Below are positions 1 through 12,170 of a stretch of 64,000 nt of DNA, in pieces (within the stretch, counting starts at the first letter, position 1; every line of letters starts with the position of its first letter). The DNA is from Telopea speciosissima. Its lineage: Eukaryota; Streptophyta; Magnoliopsida; Proteales; Proteaceae. The notes beneath the pieces are model-generated. The model made no database searches. It had not been told where the DNA came from and saw only the letters and a list, made by a program, of their open reading frames with translations. The stretch lies in contig NC_057916.1 of NCBI RefSeq assembly GCF_018873765.1, forward strand, positions 14,218,001 to 14,282,000, given 5' to 3'. The translations under genes were made by a program, and so were the position numbers.

Positions 1-967
1 CTGTTATCTCGAGCTTAGCTTGAGATGAACCGCCATTACAGAAGAAACTAAGCACTGTGTGTGTGTGAGAGAGAGAGAGAGAGAGGGAAAGCAATCTGAA
101 AGGGTACTAGAGAACTCCGACAGATCAAATGCGAAGGAGGAGAAGAATATGGAGTGGCATTTTGAGTTTATTTTTTGCTTCGAAAAGTAGTCTGAGATTG
201 ACTGGTAATGGTGTGGAGCAGCGAGCGAGAATAAAGGGAGCGAAACAAGAACAAGACTCAACAGCTGCTGCAGCGGCTGCTGCTCTGCAGTTTTGTTTTT
301 CGATTTCTATCTTCTGACGCCTCAACTACGGCAACCAAAAACTGTTTCCTCTCACTTGAAAGCTACGATTTCAGATTTTTGAAAATAGAATATTTGGGCT
401 CAGATAAGAGATTATTTAAATACCCATGAATTTAAGGATAATAACGATAATACCCTCCGTTTTCTATTTTTAGTAAAAAACGCTTTTCGAGTATTCCTAT
501 AGGAGGGTATCACTATCAAATTTGTGATTCGAGTCGATTCGCTCAACTCCGTAACACGGACTAGTTGCCTAGTACGAACCCGGTCTGGTTAATTCTAAAT
601 CGGAATGGGTCGGGGATCAAACCGAAAAATGGGTCATGTCCCCTCTTCTGGAAAAAACATAGGATTAGGTGACCAATCAAATTGAGGAATAATCTATTCT
701 TTTAGAACATTGATTCTAAAGTTTTAAAAGAATAAGGGTCGTACCTTTAAGATGCTTTTTCTATTTCCCTTGTATTGGTTTGTGTCCCACTCCCACGGTA
801 CTTTGGTTCATCTTTCAAAGTAATTTGAAATGCAAATAAAAAAAATTAGACACCAGTTGTTGTTGGTTGGCCCACTTGGAGAGGTTTTCAAAGTGTCACT
901 TATTTATTTGCCATGTGCGTATGATTTGGCAATTTTGATGGTTAGATACCAAGAGAATAGTTTGGAG
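1..967. other. No recognisable gene; AT-rich flank
   Basis: Short open frames exist on both strands in the first 330 bases, one with an alanine run on each strand, but none resembles a family I know. None has a convincing splice or start context. The remainder is AT-rich intergenic-looking sequence. A gene edge entering from the left on the minus strand cannot be excluded. Confidence 0.4.
55..86. repeat. (GT)n(GA)n microsatellite
   Basis: A short GT run passes directly into a GA run of about nine dinucleotides. This compound simple repeat is likely length-polymorphic. Confidence 0.9.
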
Positions 968-1174
968 AAAAAAATCTTTTGCAGTGCACCGATCTGGCAG
1001 TGTGCTACGATGCAGCTTTGCGAGCTCAACATGTGGACACGGCAACATTCAACGGGGCCAAGCTCGAAAGGAAAAAAAAAAAGAAGTGCAATCGTGCTCG
1101 CATCATTGAAAATCACCACATCCATGTATCGAGCTCGCAAGGCCGCACTGCAGGGGTGCACTAAAAAAATTTTT
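968..1174. mobile_element. Foldback (MITE-like) element
   Basis: The two halves are imperfect inverted copies of each other. The left arm opens with an A-run and GTGCAC-type sequence near 985. The right arm ends with GTGCAC and an A/T run near 1156-1174. Inside, TTGCGAGCTC (1018-1027) pairs exactly with GAGCTCGCAA (1131-1140). Because of the palindrome, both strands give similar short translations (AALRA...FN). No transposase is present. Length and structure fit a small foldback MITE; the superfamily and target duplication are not determined. Confidence 0.6.
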
Positions 1175-2164
1175 ATCCATAGTTTGTATTGCTCATGTGA
1201 ACATGTCTCAATTTTTGTACCAAATATGACCATGCATCTCTTAATTTCTCAATTATTCATTTCACTAAAGTTTATTGCATTAGCACACTTGTGTCTGCCT
1301 CTTTCCTCTCCCTATAAAATGATTTTCTTGCCCCCATGGATTGAACCAAAAGGGAGGTATTGATTGACTCTCGCATAGGTGTACAAGTTGTGCTCCCAAA
1401 CAAAGAGCACTTCCCCTATAATAAAATAATTTTTCACCCAAAAAAATAAAATAAAATAAAATAGCTTCCACACTTTTTTTTTAGGGTAAGAAATAGTTTC
1501 CACACTGCTACTTTTGCCATTTGGATAAATGAATTGGTCATTCTAACTGTTAGATATGTTGAGTTTTAAATACGAATTGCAAAAAGGTACAACATAGCTT
1601 AACAAGGTGGGCCAAATATTTACCGCATAGTAAATCTAATAAAGCCCAAATTATATGGACAAGTTGATAATAAGATCCTCTATTCATATGTAAAATTTTA
1701 GCCTAAATAAAGTTTACCAAATGACAAAATATTGAATTGAAAATTATGATTATGGAATAGTGCACAGTCTTGGCCAGAGTTCTGTAGACATGCATGGACG
1801 TACACGAGGATACAAGTTGGTAAATATGAGGGTATTTTATTAATTTAGAATTAAAGTTTGACATGTAAATAATTCTAGTAGCACAATGAGTAGGTGTCCA
1901 AACCATTTAAACGAATTTTTGTTCTATTAATTATTGTCACAATGGTTTGCTATTTTTTCAAATGTCACAAGATGTTTATTTTGCCATGTTGATTATCGAT
2001 ATGTCCATTATGACCTTTGGATATGAAAGACATGGTCTAGATTAGCTACGTATCAAATTTGAGAGCCTAATTTAATCAAAAACCCCCTTTTTGTAGTGGA
2101 TGGGCTGCTATCCTTCTATCCAATTTGCGTTTTCACTCTGTCTCTTCAAGTTGTGGTGTTTCAG
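1175..2164. other. AT-rich intergenic sequence
   Basis: No coding signal recognised. A short (AAAAT)n run lies near 1441-1461. The stretch lies between the foldback element and the first exon-like sequence of the duplicated array. Confidence 0.5.
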
Positions 2165-2238
2165 GGAATGTATTGGCACAAAAAGCTTGAGGGATCCCGC
2201 AAGGATTTTACTGCGCTATGGCCCAAGGACTCCAACAG
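2165..2238 (+). pseudogene. Unrecognised exon-like fragment
   Basis: A pyrimidine-rich tract ending in CAG precedes an open 74-nt stretch, followed by a GT. It translates without stops to a charged peptide starting GMYWHKKLEGSRKDF and ending near ALWPKDSN. A further open frame follows but is shifted relative to it. I do not recognise the family. It occurs once in the window, outside the repeat units, and may be a remnant of yet another captured gene. Confidence 0.35.
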
Positions 2239-3443
2239 GTAGAGATGTGGATTGACTGTGATAAGCTGCGCAAGTGGTTGGGCCAAGGGAATTCTCGTGG
2301 GTGGCCGTTTGAGCTATTTGATATCATCTTACCTATTGTCCAACTTATGTCTCATTTATGTGTCTCTTGTATGTAAATCTAAACAATGACATATAAAATA
2401 ACCAGGATCTTATCATAATAATGTATATTTGTTTTTATTTATTTAACAGTTTATTTCTTTCGCATAAAAAAATAAAGAGTGTTTCATCCAGGGCTATGAC
2501 GCAACCAGTCGGTGCTTTAGATGCTTAGAAGGCAACCAACAGAAGGTACCCTGGTTTGTTTATTAGGCAGCTTATTCTGAAACCCTTGAAACTAATTTGC
2601 ATGCTCTTAACTATAAAATTGGGCTCCTGAACTGTCTTCAGACTTGGAGAAATTAACCAGAAGAATGTTACAACCTGAAGTTGAATGGTCCATTTCTTCC
2701 TTGCCTATGAGAGTTCTCATGCCTGTTTGCATGTACATGTTCCTGCATTGTGTGTGTGCGTATATGTTTAGAAATCGAGGTTCAATTTCTGTAATATGGA
2801 ATATTTTAATTTTTATTGGTTCACCCTCCTACAAGTAACAAAAAAAAAAAAAGAAAAAGAAAAAGAAAAAAAGAGATTCTTAAGGTGAATAATCATAGTT
2901 TATATTCTGGTAGTGGCTAAATTATGATTAGAAACCTTTGTTCTGTTTGCCCTCATTATTTTTTGTAAAACTGCATTACATCTGATCTATGGTTTGGTGG
3001 TTCTGGAAGCTTTTGCACTGGCGATGAGAGGTTGCAGTGTTGCAGTTAATGTTCAAATTGGTTAGTAGGTGCATGCGATTTTAATTTTCTTTTCTTTAAC
3101 ATGATCTATGAGTTTTAACTTTTTCATGTTTTTCCTGATAGGAAACATAGCTTTAGTGTTGTCTCTTCAATCTGTGGTGTATAACAATACTTTTTGGTTT
3201 TTCTAGGACATAGGTGCTAAGTTCATGGAATTCCAGTAAGTTCTTCATCTCTAATCCTATTACTCCATTTTGTCATGGTTCTGGTTGTTTCAGGTATTTC
3301 GTTTCATGCATATTTATAAGGAGATCATGTAAATGTTGTTACTTGTATGGTTGATCATACTCATGAAACCTTTTAGATTTGCACATTTAGTTGGATGTAT
3401 TCCTCATCTTGCCTCTAGCCTGCATTGCTCTTTTCAATGACAG

Positions 3444-3671
3444 CCTAGAGTGGTCAATGAGATGGCTGATGAGTTGAAAAAAGCAAGGCGTTTTACTTTT
3501 GAGTTTTGCTATGGGATAATGGGAATACCATTCCATTATGAGGTGTGGGCTTTTATAGGGGGTGAGGGTGTAGTTCTTTGTTGTTGTATATTATCTGTGC
3601 TCTTGCCTCCTTGGAGGTCTGTTATACCATATTATCTTTCTTTTAATAAAATTTATGTTAATTAAAAAAAA
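3444..3671 (+). mobile_element. LINE 3'-end remnant, unit 1
   Basis: The translation VNEMADELKK followed by a hydrophobic tail resembles the C-terminal end of plant L1-type retrotransposon ORF2 (RNase-H-like NEMADELAKQGV motif). The sequence ends in AATAAAATTTATG, ATTAA and an A-run, as a LINE tail does. Only about 230 bp remain. The same fragment sits at the same place in every repeat unit, so it was inserted before the units were amplified. Confidence 0.7.
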
Positions 3672-3813
3672 CATATTGTTAGTGTTACCAATTAAAGTGT
3701 TCCATATGTTTCAGATATTCTTTTTTCCCTTCAAATTATATTCCTCATAGATATCTTCTGAACTTTTGACTCATGAGGAGGTTTGATTTATCTGTTGCTT
3801 GATATACTTGCAG

Positions 3814-3917
3814 AGCTTGTGTGGGTATCCCTTATTATTGTACACCATACTTTTGCAACATCAGGTTCTGATGGTGCTTTCAATTTTTGGGACCAGGACA
3901 GTAAACAGAGACTTAAG
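3814..3917 (+). pseudogene. RAE1-like WD40 exon, unit 1
   Basis: The exon-like stretch follows TTGCAG and ends before a GT. It encodes VHHTFATSGSDGAFNFWDQD then SKQRLK, the signature of a late WD40 blade of the mRNA-export/nuclear-pore factor RAE1. In the family this is preceded by FHP; here that part reads VSLII, so the 5' part is diverged. One exon only, with no other RAE1 exon adjacent. It cannot give a functional protein. Confidence 0.85.
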
Positions 3918-5151
3918 GTTTGGTTACCTTCTTTCTGTTTTATACGTATCTAACCCCAATAGTTGTTATTAGTTTCATTGAATGACAATTATTTTTATAT
4001 GATATTTCACTACTAATTACCAGCCTGTTTGTGGAGGATAAGCAAATTCCTAATGAGAAGATGATGTAGAGAAGATTCACCAAAATCTGTGGAATATGAG
4101 TTGGAACCTAAGAAAAATGCTCACTTTGGATAACTCTCCTGGTGCATGGTCTGAAACCCAACCCTAAATTGAGATTAGGGCAGAATTTGCAAAGGCTCTA
4201 AAAGGACAGAATAGGCTAGTTAGGAAACAAGAAACACTGACTACAGGAACTGGGTAGGCCACCATAACAGCATGTATGATTAGAAGATTAAAACAGAAAT
4301 GAAGGAAATCGAAAGCTCATTAACAGAATGGGGGATATTTTGTTACTCAAAACTACGGAGCTGTTGAGCCTGAAACTTGGGTTGAGTAACTCTTTAGATC
4401 AAACCTATCAGTGGTTAAACCACGACAGATATCTCTGGCTAATAATAGCAGGGTGTGATCGGGGCTGATATGGGAACTAACAGAAACAGAGCAGGGGTGT
4501 GGAAAGTGGTAACAGCAGGTGTTAAAGTAGTGTTAGAAGATCAGAATCAATAGAGAATGAGGGGGGATTAATTATGATTAGAAACCTTTGTTCTGTTTTC
4601 CCTCATTATTTTTTGTGAAACTGCATTACATCTGATCTATGGTTTGGTGGTTCTGGAGGCTTTTGCTTTGGCGATGAGAGGTTGCAATATTGCAGTTAAT
4701 GTTCGAATTGGTTAGTAGTTGCATCCGATTTTAATTTTCTTTCTTTAACATGATCCATGAGTTTTAACTTTTTCATGTTTTTCCTGATAGGAAACATAGG
4801 TTTAGTTTTGTCTCTACATTCTGTGCTGTATAACAATGCTTTTTGGTTTTTCTAGGACATAGGTGCTCCATCAGACAAAACCTGGATAAAAGTCCTAGTC
4901 CAATACAGCGAGGCCCACGATTATCTGTTGGCATTTTCATTGGTAATTTTTGTTCAATTTCAATGCCTCGCTTCACTCTGTTCTATTGAGTTCATTTTTT
5001 GAATTGCTATGCTTAGGTTATTCTCTGTATCCCTTCTTTCTTATATTTAAAAAAGAAAGATAGTCATTGAAGGGAAAGGAATTTTTTCAATAATGATTAA
5101 TAACTCTCGTCTCTCTCTTTTTTCCCTCTAAACAGTTGTGTGCTTGTACAG

Positions 5152-5445
5152 GAGGGCCTAATAACCTTGAAGTGAGGTTTGGGCCTTTCTTGGCTCTAAA
5201 GTGTCACTAATCCGTGCTGTGATGTACATGGTGGCACAATGCTTGGGTGCAATGTGTGGTGTAGGGCTAGTTAAGGCCTTCCAAAGTCTTACTATGTGCA
5301 GTATGGTGGTGGGGTGAACGAGATCGCCGATGGCTACAGCAAAGGTATGGGTTTGGCAGCAGAATTTATTGATACTTTCATCCTTGTCTACACTGTTTTC
5401 TCTGCTACTGATCCCAAGAGAAGTGCCAGAGACTCCCATGTCCCT
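5152..5445 (+). pseudogene. PIP aquaporin exon, unit 1 (frameshifted)
   Basis: Homologous to the central exon of plasma-membrane intrinsic proteins: [17 protein letters not shown], then [19 protein letters not shown], then [12 protein letters not shown]. The acceptor is TACAG. Two frame breaks are visible: near 5205 (GCTCTAAAG where sister copies have GCCCATAAAG) and in FQKSYY, where one base is lost. The NPA pore motif reads GPNNLEV instead of GHINPAV, and the donor GT is changed to AT. Only one exon is present. In a functional PIP it would carry part of the water-pore lining. Confidence 0.9.
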
Positions 5446-5762
5446 ATAAGTTCACCTTGGTGGGTGGGACAGCCAGGTTTCTTTATCGCCTCCACAATTG
5501 AATTTTTTCCTTCTTCCTCTTTTCTCTTCTTTATTTTTTAGTCATTCCCTTGCAGTGCACATTCTAATATGCGTTATTTTGAAGTGAAGCTTGTGATCTA
5601 ATCTTTATGCATTTCTTTTTATGGGTGAAACTTGATAGGGTTTTAAGAACCGACTTGAGTTTAAAATCCTTAGTTGGCCTGGCAAACTTGGAAAAAAAGA
5701 AAAAAAAAAGGGGAAGCATCATTGCCCACATTTTAATTTAGCCTTGTAAATTATGTCTGCAG

Positions 5763-5951
5763 ACCGTGAAGAGGGTGCTTCTCAATATTTAGCAAAAAGA
5801 TATTGGTTCCTTAATTACAAGCTCCCCTGGTGAGGATCCGACGATGTTGGTGAATTTCTAAGATCTTCTAGAAAAAATATTCGTTTTAGATCCACATAAG
5901 AGAATGACAGTATCTCAAGCATTGAGGCATTCATTCATCTCAGGCAAGTGA
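5763..5951 (+). pseudogene. PRP4-type kinase last exon, unit 1
   Basis: Encodes the C-terminal end of the splicing kinase PRP4: KDIGSLITSSPGEDP, DLLEKIFVLDP and KRMTVSQALRHSFI, followed by a GK-stop. It carries in-frame stops (LNI-TAG and NF-TAA), so it is dead. The acceptor CTGCAG is kept. No other kinase exon is attached. Confidence 0.88.
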
Positions 5952-7540
5952 CCAAAGATACTGATTTTATGACCCCAGAATGCTGTTGAGCTAGATACAT
6001 GTACATTATGATCTGAATTTATTTTTAGCTCTCTAATCATTGGGCATTTCTCTGTCTTTATCTCTCTGTGATTGCCTAAGAGGATCGACACACTGTTATT
6101 GGCGTGGATGAAATGCAAAGAAGATGATGTTTGGTCTGAAGACCTTCCTACATGGCGGTTCTTTCAGTGTGATGGCTTCTGTTTCTATTGTAAGACAACT
6201 CGCCAAAGGCGTTTACATCTCTTTTAATTATTCTTAATGATGGGCTTTGAGAAGATTTATCACATTTATCCCCCCCTTGAAATTTTTGTTTGAAGTTTGA
6301 AAACAGTGTGCTGCAACCTTTTGCAGGCTTTAGTGCATTAGAAATTCACACCAATGCTAGTTACTAAATTAAACTCAATGAGGTTGTGAAAAGTGTTCCT
6401 ATGGCTTTTGGAAAAGATAGACTCGAGTCACTCGACAGAATCTTTTCCTTTCAGATAGCGTCCATCTTACATTGGATTTCATCTTTCCAATATTTAGTGG
6501 ATACTTGGATATTAATTTTTTTTTTGTTGTCTACATTGTTTTTCATTTATCCAAATCACTTGGGTCCTGGAGTCTAGTTCTATTTTTCATTCAGGGTTTC
6601 ATCCAGGGGAATGACGCAACCATTCAGTGCTTTACATGCCTAGAAGGCAACCAAAAGAAGGTACCCTGGTTTGTTTTTTAGGCAGCTTATTGTGAAACCC
6701 TTGAAACTAATTTGCAAGTTCTTAACTATAAAATTGGGCTCCTGAACTGTTTTCAGACTTGGAGGAATTAACCAGAAGAATTTTACAACCTGAAGTTGAA
6801 TGGTCCATTTCTTCCTTGCCTGTCGAGCTCTCATGCCTGTTTGCTTGTACATGTTCCTGCATTGTGTGTGTGCGTGTATGTGTAGAAATAGAGGTTCAAT
6901 TTTTGTAATATGGAATATTTTAATTTTTATTGGTACCACCCTCATACAAGTAACAAAAAAAAAGAAAAAAAATAGATTCTTAAGGTGAATAATCATAGTT
7001 TATATTCTGGTAGTGGCTAAATTATGATTAGAAACCTTTGTTCTGTTTGCCCTCATTATTTTTTGTGAAACTGCATTACATCTGTTTTATGGTTTGGTGG
7101 TTGTGGAGGCTTTTGCACTGGCGATGAGAGGTTGCAGTGTTGCAGTTAATGTTCAAATTGGTTAGTAGTTGCATCTGATTTTAATTTTTTTTTCTTTAAC
7201 ATGATCCATGAGTTTTAACTTTTTCATGTTTTTCCTGATAGGAAACATAGGTTTAGTGTTGTCTCTTCATTTTGTGGTGTATAACAATACTTTTTGGTTT
7301 TCCTAGGACATAGGTGCTAAGTTCATGGAATTCCAGTAAGTTCTTCATCTCTAATCCTATTACTCCATTTTGTCATGGTTCAGGTTGTTTCAGGTATTTC
7401 GTTCATGCATATTTATAAGGAGATCATGTAAATGTTGTTACTTGTATAGTTGATCATACTCGGGAAACCTTGGAGATTTGCACATTTAGTTGGATGCATT
7501 CCTCATCTTGCCTCTAGCCTGCATTGCTCTTTTCAATGAC

Positions 7541-7829
7541 TGCCTAAAGTGGTCAATGAGATGGCTGATGAGTTGAAAAAGTAAGGCGTTTTACTTTTGA
7601 GATTCTGTTATGGGAATACCATTCCATTATGAGGTGTGGGCTTTTGTAGGGGGTGGGGGTGTAGTTCTTTGTTGTTGTACATTATCTGTGCTCTTGCCTC
7701 CTTGGAGGCCTGTTAGGGGGTGGGGGTGTAGTTCTTTGTTGTTGTACATTATCTGTGCTCTTGCCTCCTTGGAGGCCTGTTATACCATATTATCTTTCTT
7801 TTAATAAAATTTATGTTAATTAAAAAAAA
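7541..7829 (+). mobile_element. LINE 3'-end remnant, unit 2
   Basis: Same LINE tail as in unit 1, ending in an A-run. A stop follows MADELKK. It contains a perfect local duplication of 67 bp (7648-7781), which lengthens it. Confidence 0.7.
7648..7781 (+). repeat. Local 67-bp tandem duplication
   Basis: Two back-to-back copies (7648-7714 and 7715-7781), each starting with the G-rich AGGGGGTGGGGGTG stretch and ending CCTGTT. It is absent from the other LINE-tail copies, so it is private to unit 2 and recent. Confidence 0.92.
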
Positions 7830-7971
7830 TATATTGTTAGTGTTACCAATTAAAGTGTTCCATATGTTTCAGATATTCTTTTTTCCCTTCAAATTATATC
7901 CCTCATAGATATCTTCTAAACTTTTGACTCATGACGAGGTTTGATTTATCTGTTGCTTGATATACTTTTAG

Positions 7972-8075
7972 AGCTTGTGTGGGTATCCCTTATTCATGTA
8001 CACCATACTTTTGCAACATCAGGTTCTGATGGTGCTTTCAATTTTTGGGACAAGGACAGTAAACAGAGACTTAAG
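7972..8075 (+). pseudogene. RAE1-like WD40 exon, unit 2
   Basis: Second copy of the RAE1 blade, with the DGAFNFWDKD core and SKQRLK end. The upstream acceptor reads TTTTAG. Position within the unit is identical to unit 1. Confidence 0.83.
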
Positions 8076-9319
8076 GTTTCGTTACCTTCTTTCTGTTTTA
8101 TTCTTATCTAACCCCAATGGTTGTTATGGGATTCATTGAAAGGCAATTATTTTTATATGATATTTCACTACTAATTACCAGCCTGTTTGTGGAGGATAAG
8201 CAAATTCTTAATGAAAGGATGATGTAGAGAAGATTCACCAAAATCTTTGGAATATGAGTTGGAACCTAAGAAAAATGCTCACTTTGGATAATTCTCCTGG
8301 TGCATGGTCTGAAACCCAACCCTAAATTGAGATTAGGGCAGAATTTGCAAAGGCTCTAAAAGGACAGAATAGGCTAGTTAGGAAACAAGAAACACTGACT
8401 ACAGGAACTGGGTAGGCCACCAAAACAGCATATATGATTAGAAGATTAAAACAGAAATGAAGGAAATTGAAAGCTCATTAACAGAATGGGGGACATTTTG
8501 TTATTCAAAACTACAGAGCTGTTGAGCCTGAAACTTGGGTTGAGTAACTCTTTAGATCAAACCTATCAGTGGTTAAACCATGACAGATATCTCTGGCTAA
8601 TAATAGCAGGGTGTGATCGGGGCTGATATGGGAACTAACAGAAGCAGAGCGGGGGTGTGGAAAGTGGTAACAGCAGGTGTTAAGGTAGTGTTAGAAGATC
8701 AGAATCAATAGAGAATGAGGGGGGATTAATTATGATTAGAAACCTTTGTTCTGTTTGCCCTCATTATTTTTTGTGAAACTGCATTACATCTGATCTATGG
8801 TTTGGTGGTTCTGGAGGCTTTTGCACTGGCGATGAGAGGTTGCAGTGTTGCAGTTAATGTTCGAATTGGTTAGTAGTTGCATCCGATTTTAATTTTCTTT
8901 TTATTAACATGATCCATGAGTTTTAACTTTTTCATGTTTTTCCTGATAGGAAACATAGGTTTAGTTTTGTTTCTACATTCTGTGGTATGTAACAATGCTT
9001 TTTGGTTTTTCATGGACATAGGTGCTCCGTCAGGCAAAACCTCGATAAAAGTCCAAGTCCAATACTGCGAGGCCCACTATTATCTGTTGGCATTTTCATT
9101 GGTAATTTTTGTTCAATGTCACTTTGTTCTATTGAGTTCATTTTATTTTCCTTATTTTGGTTTTGTTTCAATTGCTATGCTTAGGTTATTCTTTGTATCC
9201 CTTTTTTCTTATATTTAAAAAAGAAAGATAGTCATTGAAGAGAGAGAAAGTTTTTTGATAATGATTAATAACTCTCGTCTCTCTCTTTTTTCCCTCTAAA
9301 CAGTTGTGTGCTTGTACAG

Positions 9320-9615
9320 GAGGGCCTAATAACCTAGAAGTGACGTTTGGGCTTTTCTTAGCCCATAAAGTGTCACTAATCTGTGCTATGATGTACATGG
9401 TGGCACAATGCTTGGGTGCAATGTGTGGTGTAGGGCTAGTAAAGGCCTTCCAAAAGTCTTACTATGTGCAGTATGGTGGTGGGGTGAACGAGATTGCCGA
9501 TGGCTACAGCAAAGGTATGGGTTTGGCGGCAGAGATTATTGATACTCTCATCCTTGTGTACACTGTTTTCTCTGCTACTGATCCCAAGAGAAGTGCCAGA
9601 GACTCCCATGTCCCT
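9320..9615 (+). pseudogene. PIP aquaporin exon, unit 2 (open frame)
   Basis: 296 nt, stop-free, encoding about 98 residues of a PIP2-like aquaporin ([20 protein letters not shown] core, [18 protein letters not shown] end). The pore NPA motif is replaced by GPNNLEV, and the donor reads CTATAAG where an intact copy has CCGTAAG. Open though it is, it lacks the first and last exons, so it is a fragment. Confidence 0.9.
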
Positions 9616-9935
9616 ATAAGTTCACCTTGGTGGGTGGGACGACCAGGTTTTTTTTATCGCCGCCACAATTGAATTTCTTCCTTCTTCCTCTTTTCTCTTT
9701 TTGATTTTTTAGTCATTCCCTCGCAGTGCACATTCTAATATGCGTTATTCTGAAGTGAAAGCTTGTAATCTAATCTTTATGCATTTCTTTTTATGGGTGA
9801 AACTTGATAGGGTTTTAAGAACCGACTTGAGTTTAAAATCCTTAGTTTGCCTGGCAAACTAGGAAAAAAAGAAAAAAAAAAAGGGGAAGCATCATTGCCC
9901 ACATTTTAATTTAGGCTTGTAAACTATGTCTGCAG

Positions 9936-10124
9936 ACTGTGAAGAGTCTGCTTCTCAATATTTAGCAAAAAGACATTGGTTCCTTAATTACAGGCTCCCC
10001 TGGTGAGGATCCGAAGATGTTGGCGAATTTCTAAGATCATCTAGAAAAAATATTCGTCTTAGATCCAGAGAAGAGAATGACAGTATCTCAAGCATTGAGG
10101 GATTCATTTATCACAGGCAAGTGA
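9936..10124 (+). pseudogene. PRP4-type kinase last exon, unit 2
   Basis: Same exon with the same two in-frame stops as unit 1, showing the stops predate amplification. Ends FITGK-stop. Confidence 0.87.
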
Positions 10125-11703
10125 CCAAAGATGCGGATTTTATGACCCCAGAAATGCTGTTGAGCTAGATACATGTACATTATGATCTCAATTTATTTTT
10201 AGATCTCTAATCATTGGGCATTTCTCTGTCTTTATCTCTCTGTGATTGCCTAAGAGGATTGACACAGTGTTATTGGTGTGGATGAAATGCGAAGAAGATG
10301 ATGTATGGTCTGAAGACCTTCCTGCATGGCGGTTCTTTCAGTGGGATGGCTTCTGTTTCAATTGTAAGACAACTCGCCAAAGGCGTTTACAGCTCTTGTA
10401 ATCATTCTTACTGATGGGCTTTGAGAAGATTTGTCACATTTATTCCCCCCTTGAAATCATTGTTTGAAATTTGAAAACAGTGTGCTGCAACCTTTTGCAG
10501 GCTTTAGTGCATTAGAAAATTCACACCAATGCTAGTTACTAAATTAAACTCAATGAGGTTGTGAAAAGTGTTCCTATGGCTTTGGGAAAAGATAGACTGA
10601 ACAGAATCTTTTCCTTTTAGATAGCGTCCATCTTACATTGGATTTCATCTTTCCAATATTTAGTGGATACTTGGATATTAAATTTTTTTGGTTGTCTACA
10701 TTTTTTTCATTTATCAAAATCACTTGGTTCCTGGAATCTAATTCTATTTTTCATTCAGGGTTTCATCCAGGGCAATGACGCAACCAATCAGTGCTTTAGA
10801 TGCTTAGTAGGCAACCAAAAGAAGGTACCCTGGTTTGTTTTTTAGGCAGCTTATTGTGAAACCCTTGAAACTACTTTGCATGCTCTTATGCATAAAATTG
10901 GGCTCCTGAACTGTCTTCAGACTCGGAGAAATTAACCAGAAGAATTTTACAACCTGAAGTTGAATGGTCCATTTCTTCCTTGCCTATCAGAGCTCTCATG
11001 CCTGTTTGCATGTACATGTTCCTGCATTGTGTGCGTGCGTGTGTGTAGAAATAGAGGTTCAACTTCTGTAATATGAAATATTTTAATTTTTATTGGTACA
11101 CCCTCCTACAAGTAACAAAAAAAAAAGAAAAAAAAAAGATTCTTAAGGTGAATAATCATAGTTTATTTTCTGGTAGTGGCTAAATTATGAATAGAAACCT
11201 TTGTTCTGTTTGCCCTCATTATTTTTTGTGAAACTGCATTACATCTGATCTATGGTTTGGTGGTTCTGGAGGCTTTTGCACTGGCGATGAGAGGTTGCAG
11301 TGTTGCAGTTTACGTTCAAATTGGTTAATAGTTGCATCCGATTTTTATTTTCTTTTCTTTAACATGATCTATGAGTTTTAACTTTTTCATGTTTTTCTGA
11401 TAGGAAACATAGGCTTAGTTTTGTCTCTTCATTCTGTGGTGTATAACAATGCTTTTTGGTTTTTCTAGGACATAGGTGCTAAGTTCATGGAATTCCAGTA
11501 AGTTCTTCATCTCTAATCCTATTACTCCATTTTGTCATGGTTCTGGTTGTTTCATGTATTTCGTTTCATGCATATTTATAAGGAGATCATGTAAATATTG
11601 TTACTTGTATGGTTGATCATACTCAGGAAACCTTTTAGATTTGTACATTTAGTTGGATGCATTCCTCTTCTTGCTTCTAGCGTGCATTGCTCTTTTCAAT
11701 GAC

Positions 11704-11923
11704 AGCCTAGAGTGGTCAATGAGATGGCTGATGAGAGAAAAAACAAGGCGTTTTACTTTTGAGATTCTGTTATGAGAATACCATTTCATTATGAGGTGTG
11801 GGCTTTATTGGGGGTGGGGGTGTAGTTCTTTGTTGTTGTATATTATCTGTGCTTTTGCCTCCTTGGAGGCCTGTTATACCATATTATCTTTCTTTTAATA
11901 AAATTTATGTTAATTAAAAAAAA
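11704..11923 (+). mobile_element. LINE 3'-end remnant, unit 3
   Basis: Same tail as in unit 1, with small indels and an A-run at the end. The NEMADE motif is followed by a frame break. It is a passive passenger of the segmental repeat. Confidence 0.7.
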
Positions 11924-12065
11924 TATATTGTTAGTGTTACCAATTAAACTGTTCCATATGTTTCAGATATTCTTTTTTCCCTTCAAATTATATCCCTCAT
12001 AGATATCTTCTAAACTTTTGACTCATGACGAGGTTTGATTTATCTGTTGCTTGATATACTTTTAG

Positions 12066-12170
12066 AACTTGTGTGGGTATCCCCATATTCATGTACACCA
12101 TACTTTTGCAACATCAGGTTCTGATGGTGCTTTCAATTTTTGGGACAAGGACAGTAAACAGAGACTTAAG
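12066..12170 (+). pseudogene. RAE1-like WD40 exon, unit 3
   Basis: Third copy of the same exon with the SDGAFNFWDKD core. A one-base length difference near the start (CCCCATATTC) shifts the frame ahead of the conserved core. Confidence 0.82.

Larger units (their letters stand above)
2483..6596 (+). repeat. Tandem segmental repeat, unit 1
   Basis: First of three adjacent direct repeats. Landmarks in order: the exon-like peptide GFIQG..ATNQCFRCLEGNQ (unrecognised), a module with CTGGCGATGAGAGGTTGCA, a LINE 3' tail, a RAE1 exon, an anonymous non-coding stretch (about 4020-4560), a second diverged copy of the GATGAGAGGTTGCA module, a PIP exon, the last PRP4 kinase exon and its 3'UTR-like sequence. 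The next copy starts at the same landmark at 6597. No part is an intact gene. Confidence 0.9.
6597..10760 (+). repeat. Tandem segmental repeat, unit 2
   Basis: Same landmark order as unit 1 and very similar over its whole length. It differs by small indels and by a local 67-bp tandem duplication inside its LINE tail. Its PIP exon has the full 296-nt length with no frameshift, unlike unit 1. The direct head-to-tail arrangement suggests origin by unequal crossing-over. Confidence 0.9.

Noticed and set aside
830..1363. 177-codon open frame on the + strand
   Set aside because: It overlaps the foldback element and has no family resemblance; the central part is explained by the palindrome.
2485..2570. 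NQCFRCLEGNQKK cysteine-containing peptide as a zinc-finger gene
   Set aside because: It is only ~70 nt, flanked by AG and GT, with two cysteines. I could not tie it to any zinc-finger family.
6070..6200. CEEDDVWSEDLPTWRFFQWD-type open stretch as a separate gene
   Set aside because: It directly follows the PRP4 stop codon in every copy and is frame-inconsistent between copies; 3'UTR is more likely.
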